From the NCBI GenBank assembly GCA_036023115.1, contig JAYKKT010000079.1:13879501-13943500 (forward strand): a stretch of 64,000 bases of DNA. Direction: 5' to 3'. Position 1 is the stretch's first letter. The number at the start of each line of letters is the position of its first letter. Origin of the DNA: Brasenia schreberi. Lineage: Eukaryota; Streptophyta; Magnoliopsida; Nymphaeales; Cabombaceae. Positions 46,592 through 58,500 of the stretch are shown piece by piece. The translations under genes were made by a program, and so were the position numbers. Under the pieces are notes generated by a model. It worked only from the letters and a program-made list of their open reading frames with translations, was not told the DNA's origin and made no database searches.

Positions 46592-49500
46592 GATGACACA
46601 AATATCTAGAAAGATAAGACCTATCATACCTAGCATAAAAACAAAATAGTTGATTTTGCTAGACCAAAAATCAAAGAATCTAAAGAGAAAATTGAGGCTA
46701 GTAGGGAAGGTGACTCAAGACAACTATATTAGATCACAAAATCTCTACCTACAACAATTGTCAGTATGCATAACACTTACTCAGTTCAACCACTAAATAT
46801 ATTTCTTAGAGGGTCTCAACCATGTGCGAAGGTTCTTCGGATAACGATTTCATCGTTACCAATTTGCATAGAGTGGAAGGATTTTCGAGATGGTCATCTC
46901 ATTAATGATTCTAAGACACATGATAACTTGAAGTTAGGATTCTGGATGGAGTTAGATTCATGAATGTCATGGAAATGTAGGTTAAGGAAGAGACTCAAGA
47001 CATTTTTCATAGAGAAACTTAGATGCAGAGAAAACGATAGCAATTTTTCGTAGAAATGGGTGAGGCAAAATAGGATTCTTGATCACATTTTATAGAGGAT
47101 GGAAGTAATATCGTGTAATTATCAAGTTGTATTTCTCAGATGTCATTCAACTCAAAAATTGAAGTAACGATGAGTTTAACAAGGTGAAGACACAAGATAA
47201 CATATAACATTAAATGACATTTTAGCCAACCTTGATAAATTATTTCGTAAAATGAAAAGTGAAGGACAAAAGCATAAAAGAATGAAATAACAAATTTATG
47301 CATGTGGAAATATTAGACATTTTATATCATCCAATAATGACAAAAAATAATGATAAGATTATTACTATGACATCCACTGCCTACTTATGTAAGCAAGCTC
47401 AACATCCTCTTCAAAGTTACCCTCAAAACTCTGCTACCATTCCTCAAAGATCGGGGATGTTGGATCTCGAGGGAGAGAGCTTCACGATTGAAAAGCAAAG
47501 TATGCAACTCCTATGATTCTCAAGCAAGTTCTCAAAAGCTAAAACTTTTGCATCTCGAGCAATGGACACTTGAGATTATAGGGAGCTAGTGTGAGATTAT
47601 TCCCATGAAGCTTCAGATACTAATTCGTGGTGAACTAATAAAGAACCTTGAACTGTTTTCTTATGGTTGAAATCTCAACTTGGAGAATTGATTTCTTACT
47701 ATTCGTGAAAATATTTCTGCTAACTCGGTAGTTGAATTGTGATAAAGTTTTTCAACATCAATGACCTGTCAAGAGAAAAAGCATATACGCTCTTAATACT
47801 CACTGATAGAATCAAGTTGGGATTGGGGTTGGTGGTTCCAACAGGAGTCAAGATGTTCACGAATTTTGATGTAGGTATCAAAGGCCTCTTTAATTAGTCT
47901 CCTCATCTTAAAGGAATGTTTGTATCATGTGCAAACCATGATCAATCTCATTCAAAATAAAAGAGAGAAAGAGACTCTATGTGGTTCTATTTAATCATAG
48001 AGGCTATGATATCCCATAAAGTGATGGAGAAAGTCCTATCTAATATGGATGAAGAAGTATTAGAATTTACTACTTCTTATTAGGGATGCTATAGAGGTTG
48101 GTTGTTACATGGTTTAAAAGAGAATGTAGGCCACTCACTAGTAACTTCAGGCATCAAATTGTAAATATCATTGGTTAAGTCCTTTATTACGATGGACTCG
48201 GACAATAGATTATTTATTTTTAGTTGAATTTTACTCCTAATAGTTTTGGTAGAAGAAGTACATTCTGAAGCCTTTTCTGTGATAGAGGAGAAGAAATTGA
48301 CAAAGCAGAGGAACCAACTTAAGATGTCAAAAAATGTATAGGGGTGAGATTATATCAAGATTCAGGATTATTGCCAATAGTTGCATCCAAACCATAATCA
48401 GTGAGACTTAATTTGTAGTTGTCAACTAAGACCTTGGTCATCTCTGTATGGATAGTTGTTTACCAAGAATAAAATTATGGAGTCTCCGTAAGATAAGGAT
48501 ATGAATTAGTGAGTATGAAGATATGTCATGGTTTTCAAGTAGTTCTCTAATACCCAGCAAGCTTGATGAAAACCTAATTAACGAATCAAACAATGTCCAT
48601 AGTATGAATAAGCAATGATTGGATTGAATCGAGATTATTGAGAAGTACCACAAAATAAGAATCGAGAAGAAAAGATTTTTGATAATCTAATTCTATAGAT
48701 GTTCTCTTTGAATTTGGTAGTGAAATTAGAATCATGAGAGTAGAAATACGAACAAAAGAAATATATCTTTTTAAGACTAATGTACCATAACCATGATCTA
48801 TTTAAGTGAATCTGAGGTTGGAGGGATAAGGCTTAAAATAAGTTCTAGCATATTGACAATGATTCTTTGAAGGGGGAGGCACGAAAACCCAAACTCAAGG
48901 AAGTATATATGAATCTAGAATTAGAAAAACCACAATGGACTCCTATAAGATAGGCATGATTACAATTGTCAGTTTAATACTAGACATGATAGTAAAAATG
49001 TACATGTGTGCTCACTATTACTTTGGTTTGATGAATGGGTGATATAATGGTAGAACCACAAAGCAAGAATGCATGGTATATGTTATTTGGTACTTTGCAA
49101 CATATAAAGTTATCCTAAGAAAATTGTAGTGAGAGTTTTAAGGTATGAAAATCTTGATCTACTAAGGAGATGATCAATGTCATTGGTTGTAAGACTCATA
49201 ATCACTTAAATGTTAAGAATGATGGGAGATGTCATTCTAAAAGGGAATTAGAGGTGGTTATGCCAAAAAATCCAAAAAGAAAAAAAAGAGTAGAAGAGAT
49301 TGCCAATAAATTTTATGATCAAAGAAGATAGCATGATGAGGTCATGGATACCTCTGTTGTATCTAGAGGTGACATTTTTGACCTCTAATACTATCTACTT
49401 AGTCGATATAGAGTCGATTGGTTATGGGCTAAAGACGAATAAAATTTGGACAACGGGACATCACAAATCTATCTGGAGTCAAGAGCAACTCCTTGATATG

Positions 49501-50102
49501 GAAATCAAAGAGATGGAGAGTTAATTCAACAATTGGAGGTAGGACAACATTCGAAGGCGAAATAATGAAAATAAGATAAGATGAAGAATTCTAGTAAACA
49601 TTATTCAAAAATGTTTACATAAGTACAAAAGTATGGAAGTAAATTGTTGCATTTGTAGATCATAACAACAAATGAACATAATATTGTGAATCATGCTAAA
49701 GAAACAAATGTGTTATTTTTTTGGCAAATTAATTTGGGTATGTCTCATACTCTTAATGACTGTGGATATAGAGTGGTAGAAAGCATGTGTTGATGCCAGA
49801 AAATACAAAATGATTCATGACAAACTGTTGAGAGACTTAAAGAAGAAGGAATACCTGACTTATGAAAGATTGAGACCTCGAATATATAAAATTGACCCAT
49901 CACCTAAAGTTGATCTTATAGATTATGGAGTCAGTTGGCACAACCTAGTCAGTGTGATGATAAAAAGAGTAACATGAAAATAGAAGTGGGCAGTTATGGA
50001 TGATCACACCCGAAAAATTTGGTATAATATGTGTTGTTTTTGTGAAAGTCTGTAAATAGACATGAGCAATTGATGATGGAAGGCAAAATCCATTGATGCA
50101 AT

Positions 50103-50128
50103 TCTTTCTTTCTTTCTTTCTTTTTCTT
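50103..50128. repeat. (TTTC)n microsatellite
   Basis: Repeated TTTC units upstream of the transporter promoter, with no coding context. Confidence 0.85.
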
Positions 50129-50841
50129 AAGAGTGGTATTAATATAGTTCCATTATTGTCTCGAAAATACTGATCGCTCTCTCTTTTTATGTAACCTTTA
50201 TTGGCAATGAGGGTGATATGCATAGTCAAATTCTCGAAAACCCATTTCATCGCCTAATACCCCTTAAGAACGAGGGTTAGAGTTCTCTCTCACATCCTCT
50301 TACCTTTTGACAATGTTATGTCATTCTTGTGAAATTGTCAATTCATACGATAATAATTACATATTAAAAAACTGATTTTTTGTCCATGTCTCACATGACC
50401 GTCCATTGTCTTTGGATGACATAAGTATAATTTTATTTTTAAGAGTTTTTGAAAATATACAAAAATATTGTTATTATACTTATGCCTCAAAAAGATAATG
50501 TTCAAGCAATATCCAATTACTCGATATATATATATTGATACATTGAATATATATTTGATATCTTAAAACTTTCAACTTTTGCTGAAATAGTAAATAAATT
50601 AATTAGTCGTTGCGACTTCCTTTCTTTATTTGTATTGACGTGCCATCCATTGTCGAAGCTAAAAGCGCGGTCTTCATCTGTAATTTTTTCCAATTAATTA
50701 AATGGAATATTTTATTACTTTTCTTCGTACGGGACGCGTTTGGCTGGCGATGCAAAAACTAGACAAGATCGCGAAAAAAGGGACGGGGAAATGGGAAGAA
50801 AGAAGAGCGCCATGGGAGTGTCATGAAATCCAATTATGGAC

Positions 50842-50850
50842 CATAAATAG
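50842..50850 (+). promoter_or_regulatory. UTR6: TATA-like box of the transporter gene
   Basis: CATAAATAG lies about 30-40 nt upstream of a CT-rich stretch (AGATCTCTCTCTCATAC, about 50,889), which looks like a plant leader. The start site would fall near 50,875-50,885. Prediction from position only. Confidence 0.45.
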
Positions 50851-50879
50851 GGGAACTCCACCACCCCCACCCGGCATTG

Positions 50880-51289
50880 CATATTCTCAGATCTCTCTCT
50901 CATACTTGTTATCTCCCTTCTCTCTCTCCCTCGTTGTCCGAAGAAGAAGGAGTTTGGTTTCGTACGGTAGGGGCGGAAGGAATATAGATCCGGTGGAGAT
51001 TTTTTCGAGTTCGCGAGAAAAATCGTGGATTTCTTATTCTGGTTGTGGAAATTGTCGTTTCAGCGTTCCTGCTTGGGCTTTTTCATCGTTTTGTTGTGGA
51101 ATTTCGAGATCTTAGACGTGAACGTTGCAAGGAGGTGATCAATAGCAGATTTGGTGATTTCTCGACGGCGTCGAGATCCGGATGGGGTGGAATGCTGTGG
51201 TTTTTGGGCGATCTGAAAGATCTGGATCGAATTGAGAGATCTTTTGGCCTTCGTGTTTTTCTTGATAGATCTTGATTCAAGTAGTGCAG
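50880..51289 (+). other. UTR6: Probable non-coding first exon (5' leader)
   Basis: CT-rich at its start and ending at a good donor CAG|GTGTGT (51,290). The leader intron would run to the acceptor TTCTGAAG at 52,541-52,542, leaving 7 nt before the start codon at 52,550. The first ATGs in this exon (51,182 and 51,192) open short upstream frames ending at 51,235 and 51,275. No transcript evidence is available here. Confidence 0.5.
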
Positions 51290-52549
51290 GTGTGTTCCTT
51301 ACTTTGGACTGGGAGTGTAGTCTTATTTCTTTCTTTCTACTTCGGGTTGTGCTTTCGCTATTCATGCTTTGTTAAGTCGTTGATTGATTGAACTAGAGGC
51401 CCTTTGTTTCCTTTTTGTGCTTTTTTGCTTCCCATTGATTCTGCGTCTTAGTTCCTGGTTTGGTTTTTCTGTTAGGCATTGTTGATGTTGCTTATTTTAT
51501 TCTTGTTTCCAAATAATTTCTAATTATGCACATTTCTGATAAAAATTCTTATCTTTCTAAAATTTCCGGTTTAGTTTCCAGATGCAATTTTGTTGCACTT
51601 GTATGACAAACTCATGCTGCTAGTTTCTTTTCTTAATTATGTTTGGTTCGAAATGTTGCATCTGCATTATCTGCTATTTCTCTATTTCTCTTGCACGTAG
51701 TTGTGTTGTTCATAAGTTGGAGGACATCTTGAAAAGGATTGCAGTTAAATAAGAAACGTTGGACTTGAAAACTGTTAATTCGAGTTTCAATGAACATATT
51801 AGTTGAGGTCTTAAGAATGCACTTAATGCATTAACCAGGGAGCAAGGAGAAAATGCTTTACCTATGAGAAAAGCTTCAACCGCTTATGGTTTAATCTTGT
51901 TTCTCATACTGGATCTGGTTCCTGGTTCAGCCAGAAGATAGGATAAGTATCTAGAATTCTACAAATAATATCAGCAAATCAAACTATATCTGAACCGTGC
52001 TAGAAATCATAAATATGGAAAACCCAAATGCATAAAGTTATTTAAAGTGAATAGTATGATGTCCCTTGGACTAGGTGAGGCCTATGCTTCCGATTCTCAA
52101 TGACAAGGGCTGATAGATGTCAAACCTATGCATCCACATTTTAATACGTCCATGACTACTACTTTTTCTTTGACTTGTTACTGGACTTCTAATAGGATGA
52201 TGCTCATTCATCCCGGAGACTGTAATCTGTCTTTAAGTCTTTTCTTAGATTTCGTTATGCATTACATATTTGACTTGTTACTGGACTTCTGAAAGGGGCT
52301 GATTTTATTTCGTTAAGAAGGTTGTAATATCTGTCTTTAAGCCTTGTCTTAGGTTTTATTGTGCTTCACATTCGTTTCTCTTCTTTCCTTTTACTTCTTT
52401 TGAAGTGAAATAAGCAATTCCAATTGAATGATGTTATGTGGGGTAAATTCTCTTGTATTATACATGAATGTGATAGTTTACTGTTGTAGTGAAGAAATTT
52501 CACTTTTAACTGTTTAACATTTAGTGGTTCTACATTCTGAAGGGCCAAC

Positions 52550-55500
52550 ATGAAAAACGGGATGTTGGAGTGTAGTGTCTGCCATTCCAAATTGGGCTAC
52601 TCTCCAACTACTAAGACCATTTCAAGGGCATATGATCAACACAGAATTGCCGTGTCATCGAAATCTCGAGCACTTCGTGTTCTGTTGGTTGTGGGTGATT
52701 GCATCTTGGTTGGTTTACAGGTGATTCATATTGCAAATATTAAATCCATAATTCCTGTTTTGATTTGGCAGAACTAAATTGTAGTTCTGACCATGGTTGC
52801 AGAAAATATCATGATCAATTCAATTTGCACCTTTTATCATCTGGTTAAAACAATAGAGGCCTGAAATTTCATAACAATTCTAAAAACGCAGCATTATTAT
52901 ATTCACAAGTTTTTAATTATGGCCATTTTATTTTTTAATTTAATAATTCTATGTGAATCTAAAGCAGCTCAGATTAAGTTTTTCGGAAAGTTTTTTCCTG
53001 TATTTCACGAAAAAGGTTGTTTATGTTGTTGCAAGAGAGTATTGGACCTATTGGTGACTAATGTTCAACGTTTATACTCTTTTTTCCTTGTCAGTGATTA
53101 CTCACGATATATATTTATTTCATGCTCAATTATGAGCTCTGTAGAATTTATCCTGATGTTTTTTCTTCTTCTTTTTGTTTGTTACAGCCTGTTTTAGTGT
53201 TTATGTCCAAGGTAGATGGGAAATTCCAGTTTAGCCCTATCGGTGTGAACTTCTTGACAGAAGCTACCAAAGTTCTTTTCGCTATTATTATGCTCTTGTT
53301 CCAGGTTTGTTTTTATGTCATTCTGTTATATCATCTTGAGCTGTGCTTGTATATTATACACAATTTCACAAAATATGCCTCAGGCCCTCAAGAGCACGTT
53401 ATATGCAGTTGCACGGGTTAAAAGATTTAATCTTTCACGTAATTTAAATGCATTGTTCCTTCCATGTAAACTTTTCTGGTTCTGCCTCCACTGAGTAAGG
53501 TTTATTCCTTAGACAAGATTCAATGTGCAGTAGATGACTGAAGTTGGTGACCATAAATTGTGGTCTTTTGAGCGTTAGGGTGAGAGTGACTCAAGAGAGA
53601 ACCTTATCTATGACCATAATCAATGAAACAATTCAAGATTTTCATCTGGATTATGTAGCATACAAAATATTTACTATGCATTTCTTCATCTTTGATGTTT
53701 GGATCTGGTTAAATACATGAAATTGGTTCTTAATCTGCTTCATCTGACCATAGAAATTTTAGTCCTGAATTGGAGGATGTCTTGCTGATCTCCATAACCG
53801 AGTCTGTTTTGGAAAACTTTCTCAAAGAAAAAGGAAAATCCTTTGCTGGTAACCTTATCAAACTGCAGTGGTTGCACTGAATCCCATTTTTATGGGGTAG
53901 AAAAACTTTGACACATCTAGGTCATGGCCAGAAGAAGAAAGTTGTAGCATGCAATGACTGGCTTAAGTAGTTATGATGGTTTTATCACAATAACCATAAT
54001 GTGATGACATGAAACAACATTATTATTATTCATCGTTCTAGCTAATATCAATATTAAGCGCTTTCTGTGTACATGCGGGGATTTCTTGTTACTTGCAAGC
54101 ACAAATTTTACAAGATAAGCATCACTTCAGTCATGCCATTATTGCAGGCTAGGTGCCAGAAAGTGGGAGAGAGACCTCTTCTTTCCATCTCAACTTTTGT
54201 GGAAGTCAGTATGCTTATGATCCTTTTTTTGGTTTTTACCATTTATTTCTATGGAACCATTTCTTTTTTCTTCATTTATCATATCCCTTTCTTACAAGTA
54301 CATTTTGACATTGATTACTGTATTTGCTTGAGTTGTTTACCATTTATTCTGGTTACAAGACCAGTATATTTCAGAAGAGAATCCAAGAGAAGATAGAGGA
54401 ATCCTTGTTTCATGTCCAATTGTGTTTGTCTATGTTGCAACATCGAGATCAATGTTTTAAGTATGATTCTGTATACTTACGGTACTATATGCAAGTATCT
54501 TTAGTATTAATGCAATAAATTACATATGTTGAGAAAACTTTAAATTTCAAAATTTTTGCTTTTCTAGGCTCAAATTTTTCAGAAAACATATTTTCATAAA
54601 AGCAGGAAGTAATCTCAATCTAACCTAATCAAAAGTCCAGATATCTGTTGCATAGTAATTAAGCTTGTGAAGTAACCTATTCTCATATAGCTTAATTATT
54701 TGTCCAGGTAGTTCGGGGCTAATTAATTGTCACTGGCTAAGAATGTATTTGCTATTGTCATGATTATTTTCTGCATGTTGCTTTGTTTTGTTTCCTTTCA
54801 GTGTATGAAAGGTTTTCTTATTATTATATGATTCAGTGAATGCGTTTAATATTTTAACTGAAACAAAAGGGAACACATCACATTCCTTGGAAAGATAATT
54901 TTTAAGGCTTGGGTCTTGTTCCAACAAAATGAAGAATTGATGGGTACATCACAAATTCAATAGATGCAAATTGGCCAGCATGGAAAGGTCCATTGAGATC
55001 TGTGTGACAAGAAGATAGCACTCAAATTGAAAGGAAAATCTTATCAAAGCACCTGCAATGTTTTATGGTGTTGAGTGTCAACAATCAACCGTTGATGTGT
55101 ATTGACAGAAAGGAAGATGTTGTGGCAGATGCATGGGGCATTTCTCTCAATAAGGTTATTGGAGACAAAGTTGGTATGGAACCATTGAAAGGTAAAATGT
55201 GAGATATACTTAAGGTGGTCTGTCCATCTTGAAAGACAACTAGATGAAGCTCCAGCAAAAAACTGGAAGAAATTGGATGATGAGTACCTTAAATACAGCA
55301 GAGGAAAGCCTCAATAATGTTCAAAGGAAACAATAATGTATGAACTTGCTCGTTTGGATTTTAAAATGCTAATATGACACATGATTGACAACAATGTTAC
55401 GATAGTGACTACTGACCCCACCTAATGTCCGATAAGCCTTCATTTTGGTTTGGTTGAGCCTTTTACTAGACACGGTGCTCCCTTACTAACTATAGTATGT

Positions 55501-58500
55501 TCTCTTCCAGGCTGCTCGTAGCAATGCTCTCCTTGCTGTACCAGCCTTTCTCTATGCCATCAATAACTATTTGAAATTTATAATGCAGGTATGAGAACCC
55601 CTTACAAATACAATCTTTCAAGATTTCTCTTTCATTATCATACTTCCAGAAAATAAAGCCAATCATTTCATTGATGATTCCAAAAGACCGTTTGGTCTCA
55701 TCTGGTAGATAATTGTTGCATGATGCATACAAGTCATCATTTGCCCCTAGCTGATTGCTAAATCTTGAATTGCCTATGCAGTTGTATTTTAACCCTGCAA
55801 CTGTGAAGATGCTTAGTAACCTGAAGGTATAAGTTTCTTCATTCAAGAATTGAATTTGGCCATTCGCAAACTAACGCTTTCTTTCTCAATGTTTCTTCCA
55901 ACTTTGTCCCCACTAGCTCATCTTTTCTTTATGAACTTTCTTTTATAGGTTTTGGTCATTGCTATCCTTCTTAAGATGATAATGAAACGAAGGTTCTCCA
56001 TGATTCAGGTTTGGTTTCAGACAATTACCATATTTAATGGATCTTAATTTGATTATTTGTGTTAAACAGTACAAAAAAAAGATTCAATAAGTACTTGAAA
56101 AGGGTTATATTTTTTGCCCCAGGAATGATCGCCTTGTATCTCCTTGTGACTATGCTTGAGCATGCCTGTTCGACCTTACCCTTTTTTATGCATATTACAA
56201 TGCTTGTTGGCATCATGTCAAGGCTAAGAGTGGGAAAATATGCTCGTCCAGAGTATTAGTGACCTTTCTGCAAGATTTATCCTTTTTATTATTTCAAACT
56301 CAAAAATGTTTCAGGATTTCTGTATTCCCTTAGTCATGTAACTATTTAAGGATGGGTAGAGAAAACCTAGACTGACTTCAGATGTTGAAAATGTCCCGAC
56401 TTTTGAACTTGCACGCAAGTATAATTGGTTACTTTTGTATATATAATTGTTTATCTTTTTAAAGCCATAATTAGTTTTCTATTATCTATTTAACTGTTAT
56501 TGCGGCCTTACAGTTGTACTCGGTGTCTGATAGACTTTGACAGCTACTTCAACTTGCATATTTGAGTATTATCTCATTAATTTTGGCACCTGCGGAAAAA
56601 TGTGTTCCATCGTTTTCTGCCACAAATTCAAAGGATTGTATTTAATTTTCCTTTCAGAACTGTATGGCTTTGATGATGATTCTATCATTTCAATAAGTTA
56701 CCATGTCAAGAAGCATTCCCCGTCTAGTATGGGAAAAGGCTTGGTTGCTGTTGTTGTTGTTGTTGTTGTTGTCAAGAAGCATTGTTATGTTAGCCAGTCC
56801 ATGAAGAACTCAACGTTCATTTTATAACATTGAAGAATGCCATATCTTCCTCTGTAGTGTTGTTTTGACCAGTGGGAGGCACTCGCGCTTTTACTTATTG
56901 TTCAAATAAGTTGCCATGTCAAGAAGCGTTGTTGAGTTAGCCAGTCCATAAAGCTTTCAACGATAATTTTATAACATTGAAGAATGTCATATCTTCCTCT
57001 GATTCTGATGGTTGTTTTGACCAGTGGGAGGCCCTTGCGCTTTTACTTATTGGAATATCTGTCAACCAGCTTAAGTCACTTCCAGCGGGTAACACAGCAT
57101 TAGACCTGCCTCTTGCTACTGCTGCATACTTTTACACAGCAATTTTTGTAAGTGAGACTTTCTTTTTGTACTACCAGTTTGTGGTGTTTTCGGTTGCTTT
57201 GATTGTTGTGGTAGCAGCGTTGCTGTTGGCCATTGTGCTTCTTACAAGGAAGGATAGTTTATGTGAAAAAGCTGGTTCTTTTGGCAGATTCAGTAAGATG
57301 TGGCACGTGGTTGTCATCCATTTTCATGCTATAAGTGTTCTACTTTGAATATCTTCCAGTTCATAGTTTGGTCTTTATTTTAATCGGTTTGTGTGTTCAG
57401 CTCTGTTTGCTTCTTTCTGATTTTGCAATTCAAGTACATTACTGTCTAAGTCACACATACACTTCTAAGAGGTGGAGTGTCGACCTCGACACAGGTCCGA
57501 CACCGACACCGTGGGAAAAAAAATGTAATTTTTTTTTAACTCACGGTTCTATCGTCTATGGTGTATTTATCCTAGAGAACCCGATCAAAGAGGGAGTGAT
57601 CCGAGAAGACAATGAAACCGAAGCCTCTTAGTCGACTCGTGACCTTATCTCCTATGATGACCACTTGAGTTACCTCACCATAGTTTCCAAAATGTTCCTT
57701 CAGCTAGTCTTTCATCATCTCCCATGAAACTCTACCGATGAACATAGAAAAATATTTCAACGCGGACCTTCTTCACTTCCTTTTGTGTGGATATTCCACA
57801 CTTCAAAATCTGGTATCGATTTTGAAGTTTGGGTCTTTTTGGATAAATGGGTCCGGATATGTGAAGATTGATATGTGTATTATGATGAAATTAGTAGTTG
57901 TTTACCGTTTATGTGTTTTGCTTTAATATAAAGTTGTGTACTTGCTATTGTCATATACTTATGTTAATTGATGTCTCACTTGTTTTAGCTTGAATATTAT
58001 ATATAATATATAATATTATATACCCTAACTGTGTCGCCGTGCCCAAAATTTTTGAATTTTGCCGTATCCCGCACCTGCAACCACACCCATGTGACATAGA
58101 TTACTGTTTCATCTTTTTTGTTTTGGGGCCTTGAACGGAAGTCGTGTTTCTTATCTATTACTGATTTGTTACTTAGCAGTGTCTTGTTCTTACTTTTATT
58201 AATACGGCCTGCAAACTTTTCAGGTTACTGTTCCATCAATGGCTTCTGTCTTCAATGAGTATGCACTGAAAAAACAATTTGACACAAGTATATATCTTCA
58301 GGTACTCTCATTCTCGAATTCTGTTTCTGCTTGATTCAAATTAGTAAACTGAAAGTGCATCATTGATTATTTGCATGATCGATTCATCATTGAATAGCGG
58401 AGTTGTGATTATTGCATGAACATAAATTATTTTTGTTACTTTCAGAGCTTTTATTTTTCAATTTAGATTTAACTTTTGATTTTTGGGCTATGTCAGGTGA

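Larger units (their letters stand above)
44131..50640. other. AT-rich old repetitive DNA, no gene seen
   Basis: Probably holds the decayed 3' LTR of element D and other relics. No domain could be read on either strand. Apart from the 176-bp tandem duplication at 46,238-46,591 and a TTTC microsatellite at 50,103-50,128 I see no delimited feature. Confidence 0.5.

Noticed and set aside
48438..48653. Leu/Ile-rich minus-strand frame
   Set aside because: AT-rich chance frame; no conserved pattern.
50702..51115. 137-codon plus-strand frame near the transporter promoter
   Set aside because: Runs across the TATA-like box, CT-rich leader and predicted first exon; no family likeness; better explained as promoter and 5' leader.
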